From positions 1-45,143 of the forward strand of contig CAZWZL010000024.1 in assembly GCA_964638515.1 (NCBI GenBank): a stretch of 45,143 bases of DNA, in the 5' to 3' direction. Numbering within the stretch: position 1 is the first letter of the stretch; the number at the start of each line of letters is the position of its first letter. The DNA is from CAYPGJ01 sp964638515. Lineage in GTDB: Bacteria; Planctomycetota; Phycisphaerae; Phycisphaerales; UBA1924. Positions 35,501 to 43,655 of the stretch are shown piece after piece. The notes beneath the pieces are model-generated. The model ran no database searches, was not told the DNA's origin, and saw nothing but the letters and a program-made list of their open reading frames with translations. A program made the translations under genes and the position numbers.

Positions 35501-35546
35501 CGCACGCCATCCCGATAGAACGACCGCTCGTGGAACGCATCTTCAT
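32508..35546 (-). CDS. Secreted repeat protein with dockerin-like tail and PEP-CTERM-like C-terminus
   Basis: A 1012-residue exported protein. The start at 35546 (a second ATG follows two codons later) has GAGGAG/GGAGAG about 10-15 nt upstream and gives a signal peptide cut near SAGHA. The first module contains SGEWHVGGNWLPGLPG, a 'GNW' pattern common in planctomycete surface proteins. Then come at least three copies of a roughly 190-residue Gly/Thr/Asn-rich beta-type repeat, each with a SWTGG or WTSG step, a T(K)TLARxLE motif and a NPGI(T/S)F(D/S)N(S/T)GT motif. A last beta domain precedes two dockerin-like loops (DTNRDGFVDFIDLNNVLGDF and GDADENGVVDFFDLNFVLGA). The end is PAPGAAALLALGAGVMGRRR, a PEP-CTERM-like sorting signal. 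A passenger-like beta-helix on the cell surface is likely; no enzyme motif is seen. It converges on the cotransporter gene. Confidence 0.85.
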   Translation of the reverse strand: MKMRSTSGRSIGMACAGMAALLAASAGHAAVVTWGVDVSGEWHVGGNWLPGLPGVVDDVTIDRPAVNILVTVSQGAHAVRSLMSAERLTVTGGASLSVSEASSISNTFTLADGVLGGSGHFTANATTSWTGGEMTGAGRFIVGSGGSFSMSGTGTKFMRKTIENHSANAEWTGGTWFFDNANFENMAGATFTAGGANLGPVGGSSNAINNAGTFNKTGTSNLFLNNGVAIHNSGTLNLQGGSLQVFGGGSNTGAINVSASSSLFFGTNFTHGVGSTISGAGNVSFHFSSHSISDGFTATGLVDLFLSNVTIGSSFDSSGVTVNNSTMIVNADQTWGSLSLTNFPSFGGSGNVTVNGATTWSDGQVSGAGKLTAMGGVTMTGGTKTLARVLENGGAGSWTSGTLFFQNATLRNLASGVFDISASTAGPIAGTNKIDNLGTLNKLTANELVVNPGITFDNSGTVNVQEGAMTLFGGGVNTGTINVASGATLAFGASYSHGVTSTIQGAGGVTFSGGNHDVQGLFSAEGPVRLTFGTATISSSFDASSVLVRTGSLTVNANQEWGALTVDNFATLNGAGSFDVSGPFLWTSGTIGGGGALTAMGTTTLNADTKTLARTLEIGGTGTWSSGALFFQNAALKVLNGGSLDISANTAGSVAGSNSITNEGTMVKSGPSTFVVNPGISFSNTGTLDVTGGTMSLLSGVQQTAGSTLTAGTWKVRDGATLAIAGGSYLANNAAIELHGAGSTFSSINALSSNNGSLTLADGRAFSFQPSGEQFFNAGTFVKTGTGTSLVTTSAIIQNSGTFRVESGEFRTPNAFQSSGVVRVNEGGLLTVEGGYSQAASGALRVEVGGAPADGSGARVVVTGNASLNGTLEVLLSGSVEPVWGDVFTILEYTTFSGQFTAVLTPTLTDPLMRWWKSLGASAYSVGVRHVADTNRDGFVDFIDLNNVLGDFGLSGSNLAGDADENGVVDFFDLNFVLGAFGQTAPTNIPAPGAAALLALGAGVMGRRRRAN

Positions 35547-35809
35547 CGCAACTCTCTCCTCAACGCCCCAGGCCTGTGCCGCCCGACGCGATTTCAACCA
35601 ACGCAACCGTGCGCCGTTGCCGGTTCGCCGCGCAACGACACACCCGTTTCCAAAATGTCCGGTCGCGAGACGCATCGAGGGTTCCTGACGCCCTCATCCC
35701 GGGACCTGTGCTGAAGACCATCTTGCCGTGGGTTCCTCCACAAGGGAAGTGAAAAACCGCCGATCAGGTTCAAAAAGTCTGTCCCGATAAGCACTTACGG
35801 CCGCCGGGC

Positions 35810-36127
35810 TCACCCCAGCACGTCCGCCAGCGTCCCCGTGGGAACGACGTCCGGCCGGTAGATCCGTGCGACGCCCTCGGCCACCCGCTCCGCCGCGCGC
35901 ACGGCGCTCACATCACCAATCCGCGGCGCCCCATACCGCCGCATTTCCGACCCCGACTCCATCCCGCCCCCGATCGGCGCCTTCCGCACCGTCGCCTCCA
36001 TCGGCTTCTCCCGGGCGCCCAGCTCCACCACGTCCGGGGCCCGCGTCGGCTCCACAGAACCGGAACCTCGCCGAAGATCCTGCTGCTCGAGATACGCCCA
36101 GTACGGCGGCAGCCGATCCCGCCGCAT
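35810..36127 (-). CDS. Hypothetical protein
   Basis: A possible 105-residue protein starting MRRDRLPPYWAYLEQQDLRR. The composition looks protein-like (acidic and basic residues mixed, and a C-terminal helix VRAAERVAEGVARIYRPDVV), unlike the Arg/Pro/Ser-rich shadow frames nearby. I recognise no domain. No good Shine-Dalgarno sequence precedes the ATG; a longer version from 36292 is possible, but its extra residues look random. It stands alone between the secreted repeat protein and queA. It may be a spurious frame. Confidence 0.35.
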   Translation of the reverse strand: MRRDRLPPYWAYLEQQDLRRGSGSVEPTRAPDVVELGAREKPMEATVRKAPIGGGMESGSEMRRYGAPRIGDVSAVRAAERVAEGVARIYRPDVVPTGTLADVLG

Positions 36128-36436
36128 TCTCGGATCACAGCGCGCCCGACGTAGATCACAATCGACCGGCCCGATGAGCGGCCCACGCTCGCGCGGCTCA
36201 ACGCCGCACCCCACCCTCCATGCCGGCGCGCATACACCCGCAAACCACCCCGCCCCGCCGTGCTGGATCGACTCGCTCTGCACCTCGACCAACGAGGGAC
36301 AACCTGCGCGCCGCCCACCCCCACATTCCGGAAATCCACGCCTTCACGCCCCCAGATCGCACGTTCCGCGCCATGAACTCTCCCGCCTCGAGGTCCGTCT
36401 GTAACGGCGCGTGGTGCGGACGCCACACCGTGCGGT

Positions 36437-36442
36437 GATAAT
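36437..36442 (+). promoter_or_regulatory. -10-like element 8 nt before queA (leaderless candidate)
   Basis: GATAAT is followed by 8 nt and the ATG at 36451, with no Shine-Dalgarno sequence. The longer GATAATCC string recurs before murE at 37672. Confidence 0.42.
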
Positions 36443-36450
36443 CCCCACCA

Positions 36451-37629
36451 ATGCTCCCCGTCTCCCACCTCGACTATCACCTGCCTCCCGATCGCATCGC
36501 CGTGCGCCCGGCCGAGCCGCGAGACCAGGCGCGCCTCATGGTCGTTTCGCGCTCCGACCCCGCCCTGCTCCAGCACGTCCACGTCCGAGACCTCCCCGCC
36601 CTCCTTCAACCCGACGACCTCCTCATCTTCAACAAGACCCGCGTCCTCCCCGCCCGCCTTCGAGCCCGCTGGACGCTCTCCGAATCCGGCCACGGCGGAG
36701 GCCGCGTCGACGCCCTGTTCCTCCACGAGAACGCTTCCGCCGTCTGGTCGCTCCTGCTCACCTCCAAACGTCGATTGCGCCCCGGCGCCTCCTTCGAGCT
36801 CGTCCGCCCCGACGGACAGCCCTCGAACGTCATCCTTCAACTTCTCGCGCGCGAAGCCGAGAGCGGTGGGGGAGCCGAGGCGACGTCGCTGGCCTGGTCC
36901 GCGCGAGTGCTCCCCCCGCACGACTCCGCCAACCCCGCCGATCTCCTGTCCTCCCTCGGCGCCACCCCGCTCCCCCCCTACATCCTCCGCGCCCGCAAGG
37001 ACGCGAACCTCGACCTCTCCGACGACCTCGACCGCACGTGGTACCAGACCGTCTACGCCAATTCCCCCGGCTCGGTCGCGGCGCCCACGGCCGGCCTCCA
37101 CTTCACCCCGGCCCTGCTCGACGCGCTCGCCGCGCAGGGCCTCCATCGCGCCGACGTCACCCTCCACGTCGGGCTCGGCACCTTCAAGGCCATCGAGTCC
37201 GACTCCGTCGAAGACCACCCCATGCACGAGGAGTGGTGTGAAGTGCCCCGCGCAACGCTCGACGCCATCAAAGCCGCCCGGGGCGCCGGCGCGCGGTCCA
37301 TCGCCGTCGGCACGACTACCGCGCGCGCCCTCGAATCCGCCACACGCGATCTGCTGGACCCCGTTGACCATGCGCTCGCGGGCCCAACCCGAATCCTCAT
37401 CACGCCCGGCCACAAATGGTCCTCTTGCGACGCTCTGCTCACCAATTTCCACCTGCCCAGATCCACCCTCCTGGCCATGGTCGCCTCGCTCTTCGAAGGC
37501 GCCGGCGACGCCGATCCGGCCACAGGACGCGATCGGGCCCTCTCCCGACTGCTCCACCTGTACGACATCGCCATCCGCGAGCAATACCGCTTCTATTCCT
37601 ACGGCGACGCCATGCTGATTCTCCCCTGA
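36451..37629 (+). CDS. queA: S-adenosylmethionine:tRNA ribosyltransferase-isomerase
   Basis: A 392-residue QueA, which transfers and isomerises the ribosyl moiety of AdoMet onto 7-aminomethyl-7-deazaguanine in tRNA to form epoxyqueuosine. The N-terminus HLDYHLPPDRIAVRPAEPRD and the following LLIFNKTRVLPARL are family signatures. Later come GATPLPPYI(LR), DRTWYQTVYANSPGSVAAPT, the AdoMet-region AGLHFTPALLDAL, HVGLGTFKAI and HKWSSCDALLTNFHLPRSTL. All expected blocks are present and the length is slightly above the usual 340-360 because of a short insert near residue 80. No tgt gene is nearby. It is 74 bp upstream of murE, which has its own promoter-like element. Confidence 0.97.
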   Translation: MLPVSHLDYHLPPDRIAVRPAEPRDQARLMVVSRSDPALLQHVHVRDLPALLQPDDLLIFNKTRVLPARLRARWTLSESGHGGGRVDALFLHENASAVWSLLLTSKRRLRPGASFELVRPDGQPSNVILQLLAREAESGGGAEATSLAWSARVLPPHDSANPADLLSSLGATPLPPYILRARKDANLDLSDDLDRTWYQTVYANSPGSVAAPTAGLHFTPALLDALAAQGLHRADVTLHVGLGTFKAIESDSVEDHPMHEEWCEVPRATLDAIKAARGAGARSIAVGTTTARALESATRDLLDPVDHALAGPTRILITPGHKWSSCDALLTNFHLPRSTLLAMVASLFEGAGDADPATGRDRALSRLLHLYDIAIREQYRFYSYGDAMLILP

Positions 37630-37671
37630 TTCGATGCCGCCATTTCCGCGCCGCGCGCCCCCGCCCTCGCC

Positions 37672-37691
37672 GATAATCCTGCCGCGAGGAG
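37672..37691 (+). promoter_or_regulatory. Promoter-like element and ribosome binding site of the murE-murF-mraY operon
   Basis: GATAATCC (37672-37679) is followed by the strong Shine-Dalgarno GAGGAG (37686-37691), 12 nt before the murE ATG at 37704. The same GATAATCC string precedes queA. Confidence 0.4.
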
Positions 37692-37703
37692 ATCTGACGA
37701 CCC

Positions 37704-39251
37704 ATGCGCCTCCGCGAACTCTTCCAAGCCTCCCACGCCCTCATCCACCGGGGCCACGACGTCGACGTGACCTCGATCACCGAGGATTCCCGCGCCATCA
37801 CCCCCGGCGCGCTCTTCATCGCGCGCCCCGGCCTCACGCACGACGCCCGCAGGTTCATCCCCGACGCCATCCGCGCCGGCGCCGCCGCGATCCTCACCGA
37901 TCCACCCACGCTCCCGTCCGTCCCACCCCACGTCGCCGCCGTCTCCGCCGAAGACCTCCCCCTCGCCCTCGCGATCGTCGCCGAGGCCTTCTACGCCCGC
38001 CCAGGCTCGCGCTTGCAGATCGCCGCCGTCACCGGCACCAACGGAAAAACCACCACCTCGTTCCTGCTCCGCCACCTTCTCGCGCAATCCCGCGCCACCG
38101 GGCTCATCACCACTGTCCTCATCGACACCGGCGCCGAACAACGCAAGGCCGTCATGACCACCCCGAGCGCCATCGACATCTCCCGCGCGCTCTCGGAAAT
38201 GGTCAACGCCGGATGCCGAGCCGCCGTGCTCGAGACCTCCTCACACGCGCTCCACCAGAAACGTGTCGCCGCCATCCCGGCAAGCGTCGCCGTGTTCACC
38301 AACCTCACCGGCGACCATCTGGACTATCACAAGTCCATGGACGACTACGCCGCGGCCAAGGCCATCCTCTTCGAGTCGCTTCCCGCGGATGCCGCCGCCG
38401 TGATCAACATCGATGACCCGTGGTCCCTCCGCATGATCCGCGAATGCAAGGCCCGCATCTTTTCCTGCTCGCTCGGCGCCCCCGTCGATCGTTCGCCCTC
38501 CTTCACCCCCTGCCGCGCGCATCGTCTCTCGCCGCCGTCCGCCACGCCCCGAATCCAGCTCGACGGCCCGTGGGGCTCCATCCAAACCTCACTCCCGCTC
38601 GTCGGCGATCACAACCTCATGAACGCGCTGCAGGCCGCAACAGCAGCGCACGCGCTGGGCGCTTCGCCCGAGCACATCCGCGCCGCGCTCGCTTCCGCCC
38701 CGGCCCCCCCGGGCCGGCTCGAGCCCGTCCGCCGTCGCGCCGACACGCCCGAGCCGATCTCCGTGTTCGTCGACTACGCCCACACCGACGATGCGCTCTC
38801 CCGCGCGCTCGCCGCGCTCCGACCCCTCGTCCCCCAGGGCGCTTCCCTCCGCGTCGTGTTCGGCTGCGGCGGAGACCGCGACCGCACCAAGCGACCACGC
38901 ATGGCCGCCGCCGCGGAACAACTCGCCGATCACCTCGTCATCACCTCCGACAACCCACGCACCGAAGATCCTCAGTCCATCATCGACATGGTCGTTCAAG
39001 GCCTCTCCCCGGGCGCCCGGACATCAGCCCACACCGACACCGATCGCGAACGAGCCATCACCGAAGCCATCCACCAAGCCCGCGAAGGCGACATCGTCCT
39101 CATCGCGGGAAAAGGACACGAGGATTACCAGATCCTCCCCGACAGAAACGGCGGAACCATCCGCCGACACTTCGACGATCGCCTCGTCGCGCTCGGCGCG
39201 CTGCACGCTCGCTTCGCTTCCAAGCCCAACGCACGGACCGCAAACGCATGA
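37704..39251 (+). CDS. murE: UDP-N-acetylmuramoyl-L-alanyl-D-glutamate--2,6-diaminopimelate ligase
   Basis: A 515-residue Mur ligase that adds the third amino acid to the peptidoglycan stem peptide. The substrate domain begins with VTSITEDSRAITPGALFIA. The ATP loop is VTGTNGKTTTSFLLRHLL. The central domain has LETSSHAL and NLTGDHLDYHKSMDDYAAAK, including the Lys that is carbamylated in the family. The C-terminal domain has VDYAHTDDAL, GCGGDRDRTKRP and TSDNPRTEDP. The DNPR motif marks the meso-diaminopimelate type rather than the lysine type. All catalytic blocks are intact. It overlaps murF by 4 nt (ATGA), so the two are translationally coupled. Confidence 0.98.
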   Translation: MRLRELFQASHALIHRGHDVDVTSITEDSRAITPGALFIARPGLTHDARRFIPDAIRAGAAAILTDPPTLPSVPPHVAAVSAEDLPLALAIVAEAFYARPGSRLQIAAVTGTNGKTTTSFLLRHLLAQSRATGLITTVLIDTGAEQRKAVMTTPSAIDISRALSEMVNAGCRAAVLETSSHALHQKRVAAIPASVAVFTNLTGDHLDYHKSMDDYAAAKAILFESLPADAAAVINIDDPWSLRMIRECKARIFSCSLGAPVDRSPSFTPCRAHRLSPPSATPRIQLDGPWGSIQTSLPLVGDHNLMNALQAATAAHALGASPEHIRAALASAPAPPGRLEPVRRRADTPEPISVFVDYAHTDDALSRALAALRPLVPQGASLRVVFGCGGDRDRTKRPRMAAAAEQLADHLVITSDNPRTEDPQSIIDMVVQGLSPGARTSAHTDTDRERAITEAIHQAREGDIVLIAGKGHEDYQILPDRNGGTIRRHFDDRLVALGALHARFASKPNARTANA

Positions 39252-40741
39252 ACATCTTCGAGCACGACGCATTCAAGTCCGCCGTCGCCGGCCAGTGGGT
39301 CGCCCGCCCCTCCGAACGGCCCACACCCATCACCGGCGTCTCCACCGATTCACGCTCGCTCAGCCCCGGCGACGCCTTCATCGCGCTCCGGGGCGACCGG
39401 TTCGACGCCCATCACTTCGTCCCCGAAGCCATCGCGCGCGGCGCCTCCCTCATCCTCCTCGAGCGAGACACCGCGCTCCCGCGCGAGAAACTGCCGCCGA
39501 CGCTCGCAGCCGTCCGCGTCCCCGACACCCGCAAAGCCCTCATGCGATTGGCGCGCGTCCACCGGAACTCCCTCGAAGGCACCCGCGTCATCGCCGTCAC
39601 CGGCTCCAACGGCAAGACCACCACCGTCCGCCTCATCGACGCCGCACTCTCCTCCCGCCTCCGAGGCGTCGCCTCCGTCAAGTCCTTCAACAACGAGATC
39701 GGCGTCCCACTCACCATCCTCCGCGCGCGCAAGGGCGATCAATACCTCCTCTGCGAAGTCGGTATGAACGCCCCGGGCGAAATCGCCCAGCTCGCCGAGA
39801 TCGTCGAGCCCGACATCGCCGTCATCACCTCCATCGGCCGAGCCCACATCGAAAACTTCGGCTCCACCGACGCCATCGCCATCGAGAAGGGCTCCCTCCT
39901 CCGTTTCCTCCGCCCACAGGGCCTGGCCGTCATCCCCTCAGCCATCCCGCGCCTCGCCGAGATCGCCCGCAAATCCCCAAACACCATCACCTTCGGCCGC
40001 GACGACACCGCCGATCTCCGAATCACCGACGCCGCCCACACCCATTCGACCGCCGGCGACGCCCGACTCCGCGTCACGCTCAACAACCGCTTCACCATCG
40101 ATCTCCCCCTCCTCGGCGAGCACAACGCCACCAACGCCGCGGCCGCCGTCGCCGTCGCAAGACGCATGGGCCTCGAAGAAGACGCCATCGCCGCCGCGCT
40201 CGCCGCAGCCTCCCCACCCGACATGCGCCTCCAACGCAAACGCATCGCCGGCATCGACCTCTACAACGACGCCTACAACGCCAACCCCGACTCCGCCATC
40301 GCCGCCATCAAGGCCTTCTCCACCCTCGCCGCCAACGCCCAGCGACGCGTCGTCGTCCTCGCCGACATGCTCGAAATGGGCGACCTCGCCGAGCAGGGCC
40401 ACCGTGACGTCGCCGACGCCCTTCTCGCGGCCCCCAACATCGACAAGGTCATCACCGTCGGCAGCCACTCCCTCCACGCCGCCAACCGCCTCCTCGAGAA
40501 GTGGCCGCGGGAACGCGTGCTCATGCTCGCCGAACTCGACGCCGGAGCCGATCACGGCGCCGAGCGCGCCCTCGCCGCCCTCAGGCCCAACGACGCCGTC
40601 CTCCTCAAGGGCTCCCGAGGCATGCGCCTCGAACGACTCGAACACCTGCTCGCCGACCCGCCGCCCCACCTCGCCGGGCATTCGCCCCAGCCCACCGTCC
40701 GCACAACCCTGCACTCACCCGCAGCCGACGCGCACCGATGA
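39248..40741 (+). CDS. murF: UDP-N-acetylmuramoyl-tripeptide--D-alanyl-D-alanine ligase
   Basis: A 497-residue Mur ligase that attaches D-Ala-D-Ala and completes the pentapeptide precursor. The N-terminal domain includes ITGVSTDSRSLSPGDAFIAL and RFDAHHFVPEAIARGA. The ATP loop is VTGSNGKTTTVRLIDAAL. The central domain has KSFNNEIGVPLTILRA and EVGMNAPGEIAQLAEIVEPD. The C-terminal domain has NDAYNANPDSAIAAIKAF and VVLADMLEMGDLAEQGHRDV. The start at 39248 overlaps the murE stop. The last 25 residues (Pro/His/Thr-rich) are a non-conserved tail. mraY begins 87 bp later. Confidence 0.97.
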   Translation: MNIFEHDAFKSAVAGQWVARPSERPTPITGVSTDSRSLSPGDAFIALRGDRFDAHHFVPEAIARGASLILLERDTALPREKLPPTLAAVRVPDTRKALMRLARVHRNSLEGTRVIAVTGSNGKTTTVRLIDAALSSRLRGVASVKSFNNEIGVPLTILRARKGDQYLLCEVGMNAPGEIAQLAEIVEPDIAVITSIGRAHIENFGSTDAIAIEKGSLLRFLRPQGLAVIPSAIPRLAEIARKSPNTITFGRDDTADLRITDAAHTHSTAGDARLRVTLNNRFTIDLPLLGEHNATNAAAAVAVARRMGLEEDAIAAALAAASPPDMRLQRKRIAGIDLYNDAYNANPDSAIAAIKAFSTLAANAQRRVVVLADMLEMGDLAEQGHRDVADALLAAPNIDKVITVGSHSLHAANRLLEKWPRERVLMLAELDAGADHGAERALAALRPNDAVLLKGSRGMRLERLEHLLADPPPHLAGHSPQPTVRTTLHSPAADAHR

Positions 40742-40828
40742 CCCCCCGGGGACGTTGACGGCGCCGCGCTTCCAAGCCACTCTGTCCACGCACACCAAGC
40801 CCCGCGCGAGCACACCAACGCCCCACGA

Positions 40829-41995
40829 ATGCTCTACAACCTCCTCGACATCTCGCGCGAATTCCTCGAACGCAACAACATCTACTTCCTCTTCATGCTC
40901 CTCGACCAGATCGTCTTTCGCGCCCTCGGCGCCGCCCTCCTCGCCTTCACCATCGTCCTCGCCCTCGGCCCGCGCGTCATCAACACCCTCCGACGCCTGA
41001 AGATCGGCGACACCGGCCTCACCGACGCCGCCGCCCTCGCCGCCTCCGCCGCCTCCAAAAAGAACACGCCCACCATGGGCGGCGTCCTCATCGCCGGCGC
41101 CATCCTCATCTCCACGCTCCTCCTGGCCGACCTCTCCTCCCGCTACGTCCAGCTCGCGCTCATCGGCCTCCTCTGGATGGCCGCGCTCGGCGGCGTCGAC
41201 GACTGGCTCAAACTCACCGCCTCCGCCCGCCCCGGCGGCTCACGCCAAGGCCTCTACGCCTGGGAGAAGCTCGTCTTCCAACTCGGGCTCGCCTTCCTCC
41301 TCGGCTGGTTCACCTTCAACCACGCCGACACCGCCGCTCCCAACGATCTCGCCCACGTCCTCAATCTCCCGTTCCAGAAAACCTTCGATCAGGGCCAGCC
41401 CGCCGAATCACTCATCTATCTCCCGAGGGTCGCCTTTGTCGTCATCGCGGTGCTCATGATCGCCGGCATGTCCAACGCCGTGAACATCACCGACGGCATG
41501 GACGGCCTCGCCACCGGCATCTCCGCCGCCGTCTCGCTCGCCGTCATGCTCCTCGCCCTTATCGCCGGCTCGCAGACCACCGCGCAGTCCCTCCTCGTGC
41601 CGTACGTCGTCGGCGCAGAGGAACTCGCCGTCGTCGCCGGCGCCATCGCCGGCGCGTGCCTGGGCTTCCTCTGGTGGAACACCTCCCCGGCCTCCGTCTT
41701 CATGGGCGACACCGGCGCGCTCTGCCTGGGCGGACTCCTCGGCTACATCGCCATCGCCATCCGTCAGGAAGCCGTCGTCCTCCTCATGTCCGGTGTCTTC
41801 CTCCTCGAGATCGGCTCCGTCGCGATCCAGGTCGGCTACTTCCGCGCCACCAAGGGCAAACGAATCTTCCGCTGCGCGCCCTACCATCACCACCTCCACA
41901 TGGGCGGATGGACCGAGCAGAAAGTCGTCGTCCGACTCTGGATCATCACCGCCGTGCTCGTCGCGCTCGCCCTCGCTTCGCTCAAGGTCCGCTGA
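40829..41995 (+). CDS. mraY: Phospho-N-acetylmuramoyl-pentapeptide-transferase
   Basis: A 388-residue polytopic membrane enzyme that transfers phospho-MurNAc-pentapeptide to undecaprenyl phosphate to make lipid I. Ten helices are expected. The diagnostic loops are NTPTMGGVLI (cytoplasmic loop 1), GGVDDWLKL (the aspartate pair), NITDGMDGLATG, SVFMGDTGALCLGG and APYHHHLHMGGWTE. The loop after GDTGLTDAAALAAS carries an Ala-rich insert, and there is a further insert near HADTAAPNDLAHVLNLPFQK. There is no Shine-Dalgarno sequence before the ATG; the 87-bp gap after murF is C-rich. The stop is 9 bp before the MATE gene. The usual next genes murD, ftsW, murG and murC are not here. Confidence 0.97.
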   Translation: MLYNLLDISREFLERNNIYFLFMLLDQIVFRALGAALLAFTIVLALGPRVINTLRRLKIGDTGLTDAAALAASAASKKNTPTMGGVLIAGAILISTLLLADLSSRYVQLALIGLLWMAALGGVDDWLKLTASARPGGSRQGLYAWEKLVFQLGLAFLLGWFTFNHADTAAPNDLAHVLNLPFQKTFDQGQPAESLIYLPRVAFVVIAVLMIAGMSNAVNITDGMDGLATGISAAVSLAVMLLALIAGSQTTAQSLLVPYVVGAEELAVVAGAIAGACLGFLWWNTSPASVFMGDTGALCLGGLLGYIAIAIRQEAVVLLMSGVFLLEIGSVAIQVGYFRATKGKRIFRCAPYHHHLHMGGWTEQKVVVRLWIITAVLVALALASLKVR

Positions 41996-42004
41996 ACCAC
42001 CACG

Positions 42005-43555
42005 ATGTCCACTCGAGCGCAGCAGGAACTTCAGCGCACTCCCACCGGCAAGTCCGCCGAAACGCTCTCCGCCGCGTCCCCGCCGATCCCCGCGCAAACG
42101 CTCCGCTCCGGCAAGCTCGCCGGCCTCTCGCTCTCGGCGTCCATCTGGATTCTCACCTGGCCCATCCTCGCCGAGTCCTTCCTGAACTGGCTCGTCGGCG
42201 CCGTCGACACCGTCCTCTCCGCCGCCCACTCACAATCCGCCGCCGACGCCATCGGCGGCGCCGCCTACATGGCCTGGTTCATGGCCCTCGTCGGGCAGGC
42301 CCTCGGCGTCGGCGCCACCGCCCTCGTCTCGCGATCCATCGGGAAGAACCGGCTCGCCGTGGCCAACGCCGCAACCGCGCAGTCACTCCTCCTGGCCGTC
42401 GCGCTGGGCCTCATCACCTCCGTCTTCATCTTCTTCACCGCGCCCCTCTTCGCCACCGCGCTCAATCTCCACGACCAGGCCCGCGAGCACTTCCTCACCT
42501 ACCTCCGAATCCTCGCGCTCGCCGTCCCCATGACCACCGTCCTCAACGCCGGCATCGCCTGCGCTCGAGGCGCCGGCGACTCACTCCGGCCCCTCCGCAT
42601 CATGCTCGTCGTCAACCTCGCCAACGTCTTCCTCTCCTGGGCGCTCTCCGGCGTCAACGCATTCACGCCCGCCGCCTCGCCCGACGCCGCCGCGGCCGCC
42701 GAACCGCTCTTCCAAAACCCCTTCCCCTTCAACCTCGGCGTCGCCGGCATCGCATGGGGCACCGCCCTCTCCTGGACCCTCGGCGCCATCCTCATCCTCG
42801 CCCTCCTCGCCCGAGGCTCCTCCGGCGTCAAGCTCCTCCCGCACCGCCTCAAACCCCACTACCACACCACACGACGGATCTTCCGCATCGGCTTCCCCAA
42901 CTTCCTCGAAACCCTCGGCATGTTCCTCGGCAACTTCCTCATCATCGTCCTCGTCGGCGCCATGGGCCGCGAAGGACTCCTCGGCGCCCACATCGTCGCC
43001 ATCCGCATCGAAGCCATCTCCTTCATGCCCGGATTCGCCGTCTCACTCGCGGCCGCAACACTCGTCGGCCAATGGCTCGGCGCCGGCAACCCGCACATCG
43101 CCTCCCGCGCCATCATCGCCACCACCACCCTCGCCTCCGCCTTCATGGGCGTCGTCGGCATCGCGTTCCTCCTCCTCCCCCGACACATCACCGCGCTCTT
43201 CACCCCCCAGGAAGCTCACCTCGAGCTCACGCCCCAACTCCTCGTCATCACCGGCTTCGTCCAGATCCCCTTCGCCATCGGCATCGTCCTCCGCTCCGCC
43301 CTCCGAGGCGCCGGCGACGCCAAGGCCGTCATGTGGATCACCTGGATCTCCACCTGGGCCATCCGACTCCCGCTCGCATGGCTCTTCTGCGGCGTCGACA
43401 TCCACCTGGGCTCGATCACCATCCCCAACCCCAAGCCCCTCGGCGAGCTCGGCCTCCCCGGACTCTGGATCGGCCTCTGCGCCGAGATCGTCATCCGCGC
43501 CGCCCTCTTCTCCTTCCGCTTCTTCCAAGGACATTGGAAAACCGCGAAGGTCTGA
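42005..43555 (+). CDS. MATE family transporter
   Basis: A 516-residue, 12-helix transporter of the MOP superfamily, MATE type. The N-lobe begins WPILAESFLNWLVGAVDTVL and has the helix-4 region GVGATALVSRSIGKNRLAVA. The C-lobe repeats it: IGFPNFLETLGMFLGNFLII and AAATLVGQWLGAGNPHIAS. The second-half helix has RSALRGAGDAKAVMWITWIS, paired with ARGAGDSLRPLRIMLVV in the first half. An Ala/Pro-rich loop (about residues 220-240) is inserted between helices 6 and 7. It starts 9 bp after mraY, so it is probably in the same operon. MATE proteins export drugs or metabolites; the related MurJ flippases move lipid II, but MurJ has 14 helices and this protein does not look like it. The operon position is suggestive only. 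Confidence 0.92.
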   Translation: MSTRAQQELQRTPTGKSAETLSAASPPIPAQTLRSGKLAGLSLSASIWILTWPILAESFLNWLVGAVDTVLSAAHSQSAADAIGGAAYMAWFMALVGQALGVGATALVSRSIGKNRLAVANAATAQSLLLAVALGLITSVFIFFTAPLFATALNLHDQAREHFLTYLRILALAVPMTTVLNAGIACARGAGDSLRPLRIMLVVNLANVFLSWALSGVNAFTPAASPDAAAAAEPLFQNPFPFNLGVAGIAWGTALSWTLGAILILALLARGSSGVKLLPHRLKPHYHTTRRIFRIGFPNFLETLGMFLGNFLIIVLVGAMGREGLLGAHIVAIRIEAISFMPGFAVSLAAATLVGQWLGAGNPHIASRAIIATTTLASAFMGVVGIAFLLLPRHITALFTPQEAHLELTPQLLVITGFVQIPFAIGIVLRSALRGAGDAKAVMWITWISTWAIRLPLAWLFCGVDIHLGSITIPNPKPLGELGLPGLWIGLCAEIVIRAALFSFRFFQGHWKTAKV

Positions 43556-43655
43556 GCGCGCCGTGGCAGAGCCACGACTTCAATGGACTCGCGACCACGA
43601 GGGCCAGGATCGTCGTTGACGCCGTGGGTTCTCCGCTCCCCCGACACACACACCC

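Larger units (their letters stand above)
35547..36450 (+). other. 904-bp region between the secreted repeat protein and queA
   Basis: Mostly non-coding by appearance. It contains the leader of the secreted repeat protein, a possible small minus-strand gene (35810-36127, listed separately), AT-richer sequence around 35740-35790, and the queA promoter-like element at 36437. Long open frames antisense to queA that extend into this region look like composition artefacts. I see no RNA gene, repeat or mobile element. Confidence 0.5.

Noticed and set aside
35908..37584. 558-codon open frame antisense to queA
   Set aside because: It mirrors queA codon positions, has an Arg/Gly/Val-rich random composition and runs through a region with clear queA motifs on the other strand.
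42005..43555. MATE gene as the lipid II flippase MurJ
   Set aside because: Twelve helices with MATE-type paired motifs; lacks the 14-helix layout of MurJ.
43562..43576. Terminator after the MATE gene (CGTGGC AGA GCCACG)
   Set aside because: The stem is short with a 3-nt loop and no T-run follows.
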